From positions 62,001-126,000 of the forward strand of contig JAFQKE010000028.1 in NCBI GenBank assembly GCA_017397065.1: DNA of 64,000 nucleotides, given 5' to 3'. A program made the translations under genes and the position numbers. Below the pieces are notes generated by a model. That model was given only the letters and a program-made list of their open reading frames with translations, was not told the DNA's origin and ran no database searches. This stretch comes from Clostridia bacterium. Its GTDB lineage: Bacteria > Bacillota_A > Clostridia > Oscillospirales > Acutalibacteraceae. Shown piece by piece: positions 1 to 8,729 of the stretch (its first letter is position 1; each line of letters begins with the position of its first letter).

Positions 1-25
1 AATTGACGCCCCCGAAGAAATGTAA
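1..25 (+). CDS. possible 3' end of a gene entering from the left
   Basis: The first bases can be read as the last seven codons of a + strand gene (I-D-A-P-E-E-M, then TAA at 23-25). The only support is a good + strand terminator 40 bp further on. A second frame stays open to a TAA at 58-60, so the frame is not certain. No function can be given. Confidence 0.25.
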
Positions 26-63
26 GCAGTCTAAGACCGCTTTATTTCGAATAGAGTTTTAAT

Positions 64-107
64 CAAGCTCTGTAGTCACGTTCCGTGGCCACAGAGCTTG
101 TTCTTTT
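64..107 (+). terminator. Rho-independent terminator
   Basis: Arms CAAGCTCTGT (64-73) and ACAGAGCTTG (91-100) pair perfectly. An inner GTCACG/CGTGGC-like stem and a T-rich tail (TTCTTTT) follow. It would end a + strand transcript entering from outside the window. Confidence 0.65.
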
Positions 108-177
108 AATGCGTTTTTTGCTTGTGCTGCACCTATTTTCATCCCGATAAATTCTTATTTGACATGCGGATTTAGGG

Positions 178-606
178 TTTTACCGTAGGGGTCGGCGCCT
201 CGACGACCCGTTGATTATCGCAAAAAAGGAATTTCACTTTTATTAAAAAATATGGTGTCAATACAAAAAATCAATGTTTAAAATTCAAAGATTGCGTTAA
301 TTTTTAGGGATGTCGTGGGCGCCATCCCCTACACGTTTGACGTGCAAAATGCGGGAATCCTTTGTAGGGAACGGGCTTGCTCGTTCCGCAAAAAAAAATT
401 AGCAAAAACTTTGGCGGCAGGAGCAAGCCCCTGCCCTACGGATATTACCGAAAATTTGCAAAAAACGAAATTTAACACACAAATTTTGGAGTAACAACGT
501 ATGGAACAACCAATGTGTTGTTCCTAAATACAAATTTGTTGTGGTTTATTAGGAACGACACGCAGGTCGTTCCCTACAAACAAATCCTTGAATTTCTCGA
601 AATAAA
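178..606. repeat. intergenic repeat island, left copy of a long inverted repeat
   Basis: Positions 178-332 (block A) and 364-606 (block B) recur, nearly identical and inverted, at 62541-62696 and 62114-62351. Each block is built of short imperfect hairpins such as GTAGGGAACGGGCTTGCTCG. No coding region was seen between 26 and 654; this island plus the two flanking terminators account for the space. Confidence 0.85.
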
Positions 607-642
607 GCCTCGTTTCGAGCCTGATGGTCTTCGAAACGAGGC
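607..642. terminator. bidirectional terminator downstream of the sugar kinase
   Basis: A perfect 12-bp stem GCCTCGTTTCGA (607-618) pairs with TCGAAACGAGGC (631-642). T-rich tracts flank both sides, so it can stop the - strand kinase transcript that ends at 655. Confidence 0.75.
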
Positions 643-654
643 TTTTTATATTTT

Positions 655-1551
655 TTAAGGCTGATTTAATATCTGCTCTATTTTCTCTTTGGTTGCAAGA
701 CCGGGCAAGGCTGCGGTTGCGGCACCTGCGGCGGCACCGAGCCTTAGGGCATATTCAAATCCTTTTTCATAACCGGCCAAAAAGCCGGCTATCATTGAAT
801 CGCCCGAACCGACGGTGTTGATTGCACTCACCTTAAAGGCCGACTGACGGTAGACCCTGCCATCTGCGGCAATAAGCAACGCACCCTCGCCGCCAAGCGA
901 CACAAGGACATTTTCTGCACCCCTTTGCTTTAGGGTTTTAGCGGCAGAAATTATTTTTTCATCATTATCCATAGGTTGACCTGCAAGCTCTTCAAGCTCT
1001 TCTCGATTAGGCTTTATTAAAAATGGATTATACTTTAAAACATTTAAAAGCAAATTTCCCGTAGCGTCCACCACAAGGCGAACACTTCTGCTTTTTAAAG
1101 ATTTTGCTATCTGCTCATAAATATCGGCAGGGAGTGACTTTGGAACACTACCGGCCAAAATAAGTGTGTCGCCCGATTTTAGATTTTTAAATCTTTCAAA
1201 AAGGCAGTTCAGTTCATCATCGTTTATGTTTGGCCCTGCGGCATTTATTTCGGTTTCGCTTTCGCCCTTTAGCTTAATATTTATGCGTGTGTTGCCCGAT
1301 GAAAGGCGTATGAAATCGGCTTTTATTCCCTGTTCGGCTACGGCTTTTTCAAGTGCCTGCCCCGTAAATCCGGCTGTAAAACCCAAAGCGGTTGTGCTTA
1401 CTCCAAGCTCCGCCAACACCTGTGATACATTTATACCCTTTCCGCCAAAGTGGATTTCCTCAGCCGCACTTCTATTAGTAACACCAAAATCAATCTTCCC
1501 CACCTGCATAACGTAATCAATGGCAGGGTTAAAGGTTACCGTAAAAACCAA
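655..1551 (-). CDS. fruK: 1-phosphofructokinase-family hexose-phosphate kinase
   Basis: A 298-residue PfkB-type kinase expected to phosphorylate a sugar monophosphate, most likely fructose 1-phosphate to fructose 1,6-bisphosphate. The N-terminal signature GGKGINVS (about residue 37) and the C-terminal anion-hole/catalytic-base motif NTVGSGDSMIAGF (about residue 245) are both present, and the length is normal for FruK/LacC. The start is TTG (1549-1551): the frame has no suitable ATG before the conserved FTVTFNPAID segment, and GGGGAG lies about 6 nt upstream. It follows trxB on the same strand with a 105-nt gap containing GGAGGG-type inverted repeats. No PTS transporter or FruR regulator is adjacent, so tagatose-6-phosphate kinase (LacC) is an alternative. 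Confidence 0.8.
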   Translation of the reverse strand: MVFTVTFNPAIDYVMQVGKIDFGVTNRSAAEEIHFGGKGINVSQVLAELGVSTTALGFTAGFTGQALEKAVAEQGIKADFIRLSSGNTRINIKLKGESETEINAAGPNINDDELNCLFERFKNLKSGDTLILAGSVPKSLPADIYEQIAKSLKSRSVRLVVDATGNLLLNVLKYNPFLIKPNREELEELAGQPMDNDEKIISAAKTLKQRGAENVLVSLGGEGALLIAADGRVYRQSAFKVSAINTVGSGDSMIAGFLAGYEKGFEYALRLGAAAGAATAALPGLATKEKIEQILNQP

Positions 1552-1656
1552 GCCGCTCTCCCCTTTTTTATAATAATATCTTAAAGGAGGGACTCCGCAC
1601 CCTCCCTTAAACGGGAGGGGATGGAACCCCTCCCCTGCATTTTTAAATATAAAATA

Positions 1657-2571
1657 TTACTTCATTTCGTCAATCAATCGGCAGGCGGCAAGTGCGGCAA
1701 CCGCACCGTCACCTGTTGCGGTTGTTACCTGACGGATTTTTTTGGTGCGACAATCGCCTGCTACAAAAATACCTTTTGTGGCACCGCTTGGAATACAGTC
1801 CTCATCTGATACTATATAGCCATACTCATTTAAATCCAAAACATCCTTAAATGGCTCATTCTCCGGTTGCTGACCTATGGCAACAAAAATTCCGTCGACA
1901 TCGAGCGTTTCGGTATTTGAGTCTTTATCGGCTATAACAATACCCGTCATAGATTTATCGCCAAGGAGCTCATTCACAACTCTACCTAAAATAACGGTGA
2001 TATTTTCCTTTTGCTCAATATCACGCTGAAGTCTCTCTTCGCCCGTTAAAAACTCTAAATTCTGCACAACATAAACGTGGGTACAGCCCTCGCTTAAAGC
2101 TATTGCTTCCTGAAGAGCGGTATTTCCGCCGCCGATAACGGCTACGGTTTTACCCTTATAAAACGCTCCGTCACAAACTGCACAGTATGAAACGCCCTCG
2201 CCTATAAGCTCATTTTCCTTAGGAAGACCGAGCTGACGGTGCTTTGAGCCGGCGGCAATTATTACCGCCTTTGCATTATAATCGGCATCCTTGCCGTGAA
2301 CGGTAAAGTTACCTGCCTCGCCCTCAATACCTATAACGGTATCCATCTCGATTTCGGCACCCTGCTCGGTCACCTGATCGATAAGCTTTTCAGCAAACTC
2401 ATTACCGCTCATAACCTTAAAGCCGGGATAGTTTTCCACTCTGGGAGAATATGTAATCTGACCTCCAAAGGTCTCCTTTTCAATTACAAGCACCGATTTA
2501 TCGGCTCTTAAAGCGTAGAGTGCGGCGGTAAGACCCGCAGGGCCCGCACCTATAACAATAATATCGTACAT
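1657..2571 (-). CDS. trxB: thioredoxin reductase
   Basis: A 304-residue FAD/NADPH disulfide reductase that reduces thioredoxin-type proteins in the cytoplasm. The FAD-binding GAGPAG is at the N-terminus, the redox CAVC (SYCAVCDG) lies mid-protein, the NADPH site is GGGNTA, and the C-terminal FAD motif is GIFVAGDCR. The ATG at 2571 is chosen because AGAAGGT sits about 7 nt upstream; the longer frame to 2622 has no ribosome site and adds residues outside the family. It starts 68 nt after nrdD, whose C-terminus carries a thioredoxin-like CPNC domain, so this enzyme probably supplies electrons to that domain (inference). Confidence 0.95.
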   Translation of the reverse strand: MYDIIVIGAGPAGLTAALYALRADKSVLVIEKETFGGQITYSPRVENYPGFKVMSGNEFAEKLIDQVTEQGAEIEMDTVIGIEGEAGNFTVHGKDADYNAKAVIIAAGSKHRQLGLPKENELIGEGVSYCAVCDGAFYKGKTVAVIGGGNTALQEAIALSEGCTHVYVVQNLEFLTGEERLQRDIEQKENITVILGRVVNELLGDKSMTGIVIADKDSNTETLDVDGIFVAIGQQPENEPFKDVLDLNEYGYIVSDEDCIPSGATKGIFVAGDCRTKKIRQVTTATGDGAVAALAACRLIDEMK

Positions 2572-2638
2572 ATATTTACCTTCTCTTTTAAACCAAATTA
2601 AGAGGTCATCTGCACAAGACAACCTCTTATTTTGAAAA

Positions 2639-5026
2639 TTATTTTACAGTCTCAGTCTGCTCAATAAATGCTTTGATGTTTGAAAGATTTACAATTTTTT
2701 GGGTCTCGCCGTTGGCTGTTACAACCAAGGTGGGAGCCTGATGGATTCCATACTCCTCTGCAAGTGCGGGATTCTGGTCAGCGTAAACCTTTTCAAAAGC
2801 AATGCCTGCTTTATCTAAGAATTTTTCAGCCATTTTGCAATTGGGACAGGTTGTGGTTGCAAAAAGCAATACCTTATCATCCGAGCATACGCAGGTGTCA
2901 GCCTCTGCCACTTCGGGAGCGTTCTTTTTAGAAACAAGCTCCTTACCGAATTTAGCAGGAGTGTAAACCTTTCTGTGCTTATACTCCTGAGATTTACCAT
3001 CGTTCCAGTTTTGAACGGGACGATAGTAGCCTGTAATACGGCTGTAAACCTCGGTTTTCTCACCACACTCGGGGCAGGTGTAAACCTCGCCTTGAATATA
3101 GCCGTGGCTCTTACATACTGAGTATGTGGGAGAAAGGGTGTAATAAGGAAGCTTATAATTTTCAGCAATCTTGCGGATAAGATTTGCAGCAGCCTTCCAA
3201 TCGGGGAGTTTTTCACCAAGGAATGCGTGGAAAACAGTACCTGATGTGTAAAGGGTCTGAAGCTCATCCTGAATATCCAAAGCTGCAAAAATATCATCGG
3301 TATAACCAACGGGAAGATGTGAAGAGTTGGTGTAATAAGGTGCCTCGCCCTGTGATAAATCAGAAGCGGTAATGATGTCGGGATAGTGTTTTAAATCGTG
3401 CTTTGCAAGGCGGAAGCTGGTAGACTCTGCAGGGGTAGCCTCTAAGTTATAAAGATCGCCATATTCCTCCTGATAATCAGAAAGACGCTCACGCATATGG
3501 TTTAAAACCTCTTTAGAGAATTCCTGAGTAGCCTTATCTGTCATATCAGCCTTAAGCCATTTTGCGTTAAGTCCAACCTCGTTCATACCAACAAGACCGA
3601 TGGTGGAGAAGTGGTTATCAAAGCTGCCTAAATAACGCTTGGTGTAGGGATAAAGTCCCTCTTCCAAAAGATTGGTGATAACCTTTCTTTTGATTTTAAG
3701 CGAACGTGCAGAAATATCCATCATATGGTCAAGTCTCTGATAGAACTCTTCAGGAGTGTTGGAGAGATATGCAATTCTGGGCATATTGATGGTAACAACA
3801 CCAACAGAACCGGTGCTCTCACCACTACCAAAGAAGCCGCCTGATTTCTTTCTGAGCTCACGGAGATCCAAACGAAGTCTGCAGCACATACTACGAACGT
3901 CGCTGGGCTCCATATCGCTGTTGATATAGTTAGAGAAGTAAGGTGTACCGTATTTGGAGGTCATTTCAAAAAGGAGCTTGTTGTTCTCGGTTTCAGACCA
4001 GTCAAAATCGGCTGTGATGGAATATGTGGGGATAGGATACTGGAATCCACGTCCGTTAGCGTCGCCCTCAATCATAATCTCGATAAAGGCCTTGTTAACC
4101 ATATCCATTTCTTTCTTACAGTCTTTATATTTAAAGGGCATTTCCTTACCGCCTACAATAGCGTTAAGCTCTGCCAAATCGTTAGGAACGGTCCAGTCTA
4201 AGGTGATGTTAGAGAAAGGAGCCTGTGTTCCCCAACGAGAGGGAGTGTTTACACCGTAAACAAAGGATTCGATGCACTTTTTAACCTGATCATAATCAAG
4301 GTTATCTGCCTTAACAAAGGGTGCAAGGTAGGTATCAAATGAGGAGAAAGCCTGTGCGCCTGCCCACTCATTTTGCATAATGCCAAGGAAGTTTACCATC
4401 TGGTTACAAAGGGTTGCAAGATGCTTTGCAGGTGCAGAGGTGATTTTACCTGTAACACCGCCAAGACCTTCTTGAATTAACTGCTTGAGTGACCAACCTG
4501 CGCAGTAACCGGTAAGCATTGATAAATCGTGAATGTGAATATCTGCATTGCGGTGAGCGTTTGCAATATCATCATCATAAATTTCGCTGAGCCAATAGTT
4601 AGCGGTGATGGCACCCGAGTTGTTAAGAATAAGACCACCTACAGAATAGGTAACGGTGGAGTTCTCCTTAACACGCCAGTCATTAACCTTAACATAGTCA
4701 TCAACAATCTGTTTGTAATCCAGAATGGTGGATTTAATGTTACGGAGTTTTTCACGCTGACGACGATAAAGGATGTAAGCCTTTGCTACATCGGCATAGC
4801 CTGCCTGAACCAAAACAGACTCAACGCTATCCTGAATATCCTCAACGGCGATGCGATGCTCCTTAATTTTGGGTTCAAAATCGGCTGTAACCTTAAGTGC
4901 TAAAAAATCAATAATATTTTGGTTGAACTCTTTTTCCTGTGCTTCAAAAGCCATGGTAATTGCTTCGGAAATCTTGTTTAGATTAAAATCAACAATTTTT
5001 CCGTCTCTTTTAAGTACGGTATACAT
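2639..5026 (-). CDS. nrdD: class III ribonucleoside-triphosphate reductase fused to a thioredoxin/glutaredoxin-like domain
   Basis: A 795-residue glycyl-radical enzyme reducing ribonucleotides to deoxyribonucleotides without oxygen. An ATP-cone (LKRDGKIVDFN) forms the N-terminus, followed by the reductase barrel. A zinc site (C-x2-H then CPEC) and the glycyl-radical segment RITGYY come near residue 650-690. After that, residues about 719-795 form an extra domain with CPNC (727-730) and a cis-proline loop (APTLV), the hallmarks of a thioredoxin/glutaredoxin fold. The ATG at 5026 has AAAGGAG upstream; the frame upstream of it is not family-like. A promoter and two NrdR-like boxes precede it, nrdG lies upstream and trxB directly downstream. 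The fusion suggests a redoxin-driven rather than formate-driven reductase, which is an inference. Confidence 0.95.
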   Translation of the reverse strand: MYTVLKRDGKIVDFNLNKISEAITMAFEAQEKEFNQNIIDFLALKVTADFEPKIKEHRIAVEDIQDSVESVLVQAGYADVAKAYILYRRQREKLRNIKSTILDYKQIVDDYVKVNDWRVKENSTVTYSVGGLILNNSGAITANYWLSEIYDDDIANAHRNADIHIHDLSMLTGYCAGWSLKQLIQEGLGGVTGKITSAPAKHLATLCNQMVNFLGIMQNEWAGAQAFSSFDTYLAPFVKADNLDYDQVKKCIESFVYGVNTPSRWGTQAPFSNITLDWTVPNDLAELNAIVGGKEMPFKYKDCKKEMDMVNKAFIEIMIEGDANGRGFQYPIPTYSITADFDWSETENNKLLFEMTSKYGTPYFSNYINSDMEPSDVRSMCCRLRLDLRELRKKSGGFFGSGESTGSVGVVTINMPRIAYLSNTPEEFYQRLDHMMDISARSLKIKRKVITNLLEEGLYPYTKRYLGSFDNHFSTIGLVGMNEVGLNAKWLKADMTDKATQEFSKEVLNHMRERLSDYQEEYGDLYNLEATPAESTSFRLAKHDLKHYPDIITASDLSQGEAPYYTNSSHLPVGYTDDIFAALDIQDELQTLYTSGTVFHAFLGEKLPDWKAAANLIRKIAENYKLPYYTLSPTYSVCKSHGYIQGEVYTCPECGEKTEVYSRITGYYRPVQNWNDGKSQEYKHRKVYTPAKFGKELVSKKNAPEVAEADTCVCSDDKVLLFATTTCPNCKMAEKFLDKAGIAFEKVYADQNPALAEEYGIHQAPTLVVTANGETQKIVNLSNIKAFIEQTETVK

Positions 5027-5073
5027 AGTTTTTCTCCTTTCGTTTTTTCCATTTATTTTTTGGTGCGTATACA

Positions 5074-5102
5074 AGTATATTATATCTTGTGTCATTTGTC
5101 AA
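5074..5102 (-). promoter_or_regulatory. nrdD promoter
   Basis: On the - strand TTGACA (5102-5097), a 17-bp spacer and TATACT (5079-5074). A palindrome ACAAG-N10-CTTGT (5071-5090) covers the -10 element. Confidence 0.75.
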
Positions 5103-5110
5103 TAGGAAAA

Positions 5111-5157
5111 TACAAAATATTGTAAAAAATTTTTAAAGCGAACACTACATATTGTGT
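5111..5157. promoter_or_regulatory. paired NrdR-like boxes upstream of nrdD
   Basis: TACAAAATATTGTA (5111-5124) and ACACTACATATTGTGT (5142-5157) are near-palindromes whose centres are 32 bp apart, about three helical turns. This is the classical arrangement for NrdR, the ATP/dATP-sensing repressor of ribonucleotide reductase genes. They lie just upstream of the nrdD -35 element. Confidence 0.7.
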
Positions 5158-5168
5158 ACCAATTATTT

Positions 5169-5861
5169 TCACATTCCTCGAATTTCGGCCTTTGGAAGTC
5201 GATTTTTGAGCAAATTCAACAAAGATTTCATCTCTTTTTCTCCATATCCGTGCAAACCGTCATTGATAAGGTTGCCGGAATCCTCAAAACCTTGTAGGTA
5301 GTATTTGTGGTCGCCTTTAATCCAATCCCCTATATCTTGTATCTCGATTTCGCTGTGAAGCTCCTTTACAACGGTGGTGCGGAACTCGAAATCCACCTTA
5401 TTGCTCTTTAAAAATTCAATACTGCGGTTAATGGGGGCTATGTTAAAGTTGCGTATTCCCGTTGCTCTGCCGTAGCCCGAGGGAGAGCTTTTAATATCCA
5501 TAGCAACATAGTCCACAAGGCCTTTATTCACAAGGTCAATGAGTTTATCGGGCAAAAAGCCGTTAGTATCCAGCTTTACGGCGTAGCCTATATTTTTTAT
5601 TTTGGTTAAAAACTGCTCTAAATCGGGCTGGAGAGTCGGCTCGCCACCCGTAACACAAACACCGTCTAAAATCCCAAAGCGTTTATTTAAAAAGTCAAAA
5701 AACTCATCCTCTGTCATAAGGGGTACATACTCAGGGCCTATTACCAGCGATGCGTTATGGCAAAAGGGGCAACGGAAATTACAGCCACCCGTAAACACGG
5801 TGCAGGCCATTCTACCCGGAAAATCCAAAAGGGTTAATTTTTGCAGTCCCATAATCTTCAT
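5169..5861 (-). CDS. nrdG: anaerobic ribonucleotide reductase activating protein (radical SAM)
   Basis: A 230-residue radical-SAM activase that installs the glycyl radical on NrdD. The CNFRCPFC motif near residue 27 gives the CxxxCxxC [4Fe-4S] ligands, and GGEP and later SAM-binding strands are visible. The length fits the longer NrdG2-type (TIGR02495-like) activases rather than the roughly 155-residue E. coli NrdG. The ATG at 5861 is preferred over the GTG at 5870 because AGAGGTG is spaced correctly only for the ATG. nrdD follows on the same strand after about 140 nt and has its own promoter, so the two genes may be both co-transcribed and separately controlled. Confidence 0.92.
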   Translation of the reverse strand: MKIMGLQKLTLLDFPGRMACTVFTGGCNFRCPFCHNASLVIGPEYVPLMTEDEFFDFLNKRFGILDGVCVTGGEPTLQPDLEQFLTKIKNIGYAVKLDTNGFLPDKLIDLVNKGLVDYVAMDIKSSPSGYGRATGIRNFNIAPINRSIEFLKSNKVDFEFRTTVVKELHSEIEIQDIGDWIKGDHKYYLQGFEDSGNLINDGLHGYGEKEMKSLLNLLKNRLPKAEIRGM

Positions 5862-5913
5862 AAAACACACACCTCTTTTTATATAAATTTCTCATTTAAC
5901 AGGTCGCTTTAAT

Positions 5914-5942
5914 ATAATAACATATATTTACCTTAAAAACAA
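5914..5942 (-). promoter_or_regulatory. nrdG promoter
   Basis: TTGTTT (5942-5937), 17-bp spacer, TATTAT (5919-5914) on the - strand. It is weaker than the nrdD promoter. Confidence 0.5.
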
Positions 5943-5952
5943 CAAAAATTTA

Positions 5953-5981
5953 TTGATTTACACAACATATTGTGGTAAAAT
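5953..5981 (+). promoter_or_regulatory. promoter of the coiled-coil gene with a third NrdR-like box in its spacer
   Basis: TTGATT (5953-5958), 17-bp spacer, TAAAAT (5976-5981). The spacer contains CACAACATATTGTG (5961-5974), very close to the nrdD-distal box. A regulator bound here could shut the + strand gene and also act on nrdG from upstream. Confidence 0.55.
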
Positions 5982-6012
5982 ATTTCCATAGCAATACTGT
6001 CGGAGGTATTTT

Positions 6013-6840
6013 ATGAATAAAAAACAGCTTACACTTCAAAATTCCTCGCTTTTTGCCGAGCTTGAACGCAAATCAAAGGAGATTGAAATACTCTCAATCC
6101 GTTTAGAGGAAAGTGAAACGAACTCCCTATCTTTAAAGGAAGAGAACGATACGCTTAAAAGCGAAATTTCAGCCCTAAGCACCGAAATAATGAATCTCAA
6201 AAATCAAATAGAGCTTATAACAAATGATTATAACAGGCAAACAGACGCACTTAAAGCCGAGCTTGAATCCGCAAAAGCAGAAATTGCCGCAACGGTCGCC
6301 GCTAAAAGCGAGGCCGACTCCCTTACATATAATATAGATACTGCAGCGGTAGACGAACCTGCTATTCCTGAAGAACTTTCGGACGAATATCCAATTAAGG
6401 CCGCTGCCGATAACGAAGATGACGAAACACCCCTTTTGGAGGTTGCCGAAGAATCTGCCTTACCAACCGAACCCGAAACCGAAATTAAAGAGACTCAGAC
6501 CGAAGAGCGAATAATAAAGAATAGAGAATATCTTTCCCTAACGCCCGAGGCTGACCAAAAATCCACCTTGCCCGACTGCACACCTATGAATGATTTACTG
6601 CGTGATTACGGCGCTAAGATAATAGGCAAGGTTACACGTGTTACCGCCGAGGTAATATCTAAAATAAGCACCACCGATGCCGATGCGGCGTCCAGCCTTA
6701 AAACTCTGGCTCTTGGCAAAAATGAAAGCTTTAAATTCCGCATAATGGAGCTTGCCAAGGAAAGGTCGGATTTTGAAAAAATTATGGAAGAAATGGATTT
6801 TCTTGCCGAAGAAACAATTGTTTATCTTAAAAGCATATGA
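6013..6840 (+). CDS. coiled-coil protein of unknown function
   Basis: A 275-residue soluble, acidic protein not recognised as a known family. Residues about 8-100 show heptad-like Leu/Ile/Glu/Lys periodicity with no proline, typical of a long coiled coil. A Glu/Pro-rich linker spans about 115-175, and a helical C-terminal segment (about 190-275) may be a separate fold. No signal peptide, membrane helix or cysteines are evident. CGGAGG precedes the ATG by 7 nt. It is divergent from nrdG, and the promoter between them contains an NrdR-like box, so a tie to nucleotide or cell-cycle status is possible but unproven. Structural or cell-division roles are equally open. Confidence 0.75.
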   Translation: MNKKQLTLQNSSLFAELERKSKEIEILSIRLEESETNSLSLKEENDTLKSEISALSTEIMNLKNQIELITNDYNRQTDALKAELESAKAEIAATVAAKSEADSLTYNIDTAAVDEPAIPEELSDEYPIKAAADNEDDETPLLEVAEESALPTEPETEIKETQTEERIIKNREYLSLTPEADQKSTLPDCTPMNDLLRDYGAKIIGKVTRVTAEVISKISTTDADAASSLKTLALGKNESFKFRIMELAKERSDFEKIMEEMDFLAEETIVYLKSI

Positions 6841-6913
6841 TACAATAAACTATCAAAGTTATTGACGTTTAAAATTATAAGTCATACATATTTCCTGAAA
6901 AGGGTGAATTAAA

Positions 6914-8572
6914 ATGAAAAAAATAATATCCTTAATTGTAATCTTCACTATGCTCTTAACGCTTGTGGCCTGCTCCTCTAAGGATAAGGAACTGGAAAAT
7001 ACACTTTTCTCAATACTGAACAATGAAAAAACCTTTATAGCCGAAAATGGTGATGCTGTTTTTTTAGAGGATTACGTTTTTACAAACAGGTCATTAACGT
7101 CGGTTGAGACCTATGCTCCGGTGCCCACCGAGTATACTTTTGTAGATTTTGATAAAGACGGTGCTAAAGAGTTTGTTGTGAACTTTTTTGATGGATATGA
7201 AAGTCTTTACCTTTTGTTCCACATAAAAGAATCAGAGGTTTATGGCTATGAGTTCAAAAGCACCGATTTGCAGTCCCTTAAAAGCGATGGCTCCTTTATG
7301 ATGACCACCGCCTCAAAAGGGCAATATATCTGTAATTTAACCTTTAACGGCAACAAATATATTCTTAATTTAAACGCCGCATACGACCCTCCCAAGCTTG
7401 AAATCGGCGGTGAACTCTACTCCGAGGTGGAGGTTCAAAAATATATCTCCGAATGGCAGCTTAAAGAAAACGCCACCTGGCATTCCTACGGTGATTCAGC
7501 CCACACAAATATAGTCACCTCTACAAGCTCCGTTTCGGCCGAAAACACCTCAATGATAGACCTTAGCAACTATATTACTGTAACCTTTGAGGGTAAAGAT
7601 ATGGCAGGCTATGCCACCGTAACCTTTGATAAAGAAAGATTTTTGCTGGATAATATTAACAAGGTCTCCTTTAAAGAGGAAAATATGCAGGTCTACAATG
7701 ATCTTTATGGCTATGTGGACGAATCGGCCGCAAGTGCTATGCTTAGCTTTATAAACGTAAAGCTGGACGTTGTTAATAAGCTCTCCAATGGTGACACAGT
7801 TCAGGTTTTGTGGGAGCTGGACAGCGACAAAATCCTTTCATATTTTAATGTAAACTATATTCATCCACCAAAAACCTACGTGGTAACGGGGCTTGAAAAT
7901 CCGGATACCTATGACCCATTTGAGAACCTTACGGTTCAGTTCTCCGGCATATCTCCATACGGAACGGCAAGCTGTAGCAGCAGTTACGATTATTACGGCG
8001 GAACCTACACCATTTCTCCGAGCAGCAACTTGAAAAACGGCAGCAAGGTAAAGGTTACATACAACTGTCAGGATAACGCCACTATGATGGAGCTTTACGG
8101 CACCTACCCCTCGGTACTGGAAAAGACCTACACCGTAAAGGGGCTAAGCTCATACGTAAAATCCACCGACGAAATTTCAGATGACCAATATAATCAAATG
8201 GTTGCCGATGCGGCACAGCACGTATATGTTCCGGGGTATGGATATTACTCCGACGCAACATATTGCGGAAATTTCTTCTTCACTTCAAAAGGCGATCCTA
8301 ATGATTACTATTACAGCTACGGTAAAACCCTTGGAAATATGATTTTCCTTGTTTTCTCACACCCCTCTGACTGGGATGACTCCTATTCCCGTACCGTTTA
8401 CAGCGTAATAAGGCTTGACAATATAATTATTGATTCCTACGGCAACATATCATATTTTTCATATGACTTTACAAATTTTGATTCATATTATGAAAATGAA
8501 AAGGAATTAAAAGCATTGGCAAACGGATATAAAAGCGATATGAAATTCACCGATAATTTAATGCTTGACTAA
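6914..8572 (+). CDS. secreted lipoprotein of unknown function
   Basis: A 552-residue protein with a lipoprotein signal: KK start, hydrophobic core and lipobox LVAC with Cys20, so it should be anchored outside the membrane after Lgt and signal peptidase II. A short FVDFDKDGAKEF segment (about residue 77) resembles a calcium-type DxDxDG loop. Two later regions (from about 215 and 335) each begin with VTFEG- or VQFSG-like strands followed by a -YATV/-YGTA motif, suggesting repeated beta domains. The C-terminal part is rich in Tyr, Ser and Asp. AGGGTGA precedes the ATG. It sits 73 nt after the coiled-coil gene on the same strand. I do not recognise an enzyme signature. Confidence 0.75.
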   Translation: MKKIISLIVIFTMLLTLVACSSKDKELENTLFSILNNEKTFIAENGDAVFLEDYVFTNRSLTSVETYAPVPTEYTFVDFDKDGAKEFVVNFFDGYESLYLLFHIKESEVYGYEFKSTDLQSLKSDGSFMMTTASKGQYICNLTFNGNKYILNLNAAYDPPKLEIGGELYSEVEVQKYISEWQLKENATWHSYGDSAHTNIVTSTSSVSAENTSMIDLSNYITVTFEGKDMAGYATVTFDKERFLLDNINKVSFKEENMQVYNDLYGYVDESAASAMLSFINVKLDVVNKLSNGDTVQVLWELDSDKILSYFNVNYIHPPKTYVVTGLENPDTYDPFENLTVQFSGISPYGTASCSSSYDYYGGTYTISPSSNLKNGSKVKVTYNCQDNATMMELYGTYPSVLEKTYTVKGLSSYVKSTDEISDDQYNQMVADAAQHVYVPGYGYYSDATYCGNFFFTSKGDPNDYYYSYGKTLGNMIFLVFSHPSDWDDSYSRTVYSVIRLDNIIIDSYGNISYFSYDFTNFDSYYENEKELKALANGYKSDMKFTDNLMLD

Positions 8573-8582
8573 AAACGGAGAT

Positions 8583-8692
8583 TTAAAAAAGATTATTATA
8601 TCCCTTTAAATTAAGAATAAAATGAAATAAAAAATCTGCAATAAAAGTGAGAAAAAAGCACTTTCGTTGCAGATTTTATTTTTATAAATATA
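8583..8692. repeat. 110-bp repeated terminator cassette, copy 1
   Basis: About 110 bp are shared with 34203-34310, including the A/T-rich lead-in and the AAAATCTGCAA...TTGCAGATTTT hairpin. A shorter relative of the same hairpin is at 57142-57190. Here it lies between two convergent genes. Confidence 0.75.
8631..8677. terminator. bidirectional terminator between convergent genes
   Basis: AAAATCTGCAA (8631-8641) pairs with TTGCAGATTTT (8667-8677), with an inner AAGTG/CACTT stem. A- and T-tracts on both sides let it serve the lipoprotein gene (+) and fhs (-). Confidence 0.8.
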
Positions 8693-8729
8693 TTAGGCAG
8701 ATAAACTAACTTCTAATATCCGGTATTTT

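Noticed and set aside
1552..1656. GGAGGG-rich inverted repeats before the sugar kinase as a riboswitch
   Set aside because: Only simple short inverted repeats are present, with no conserved aptamer pattern and no competing terminator.
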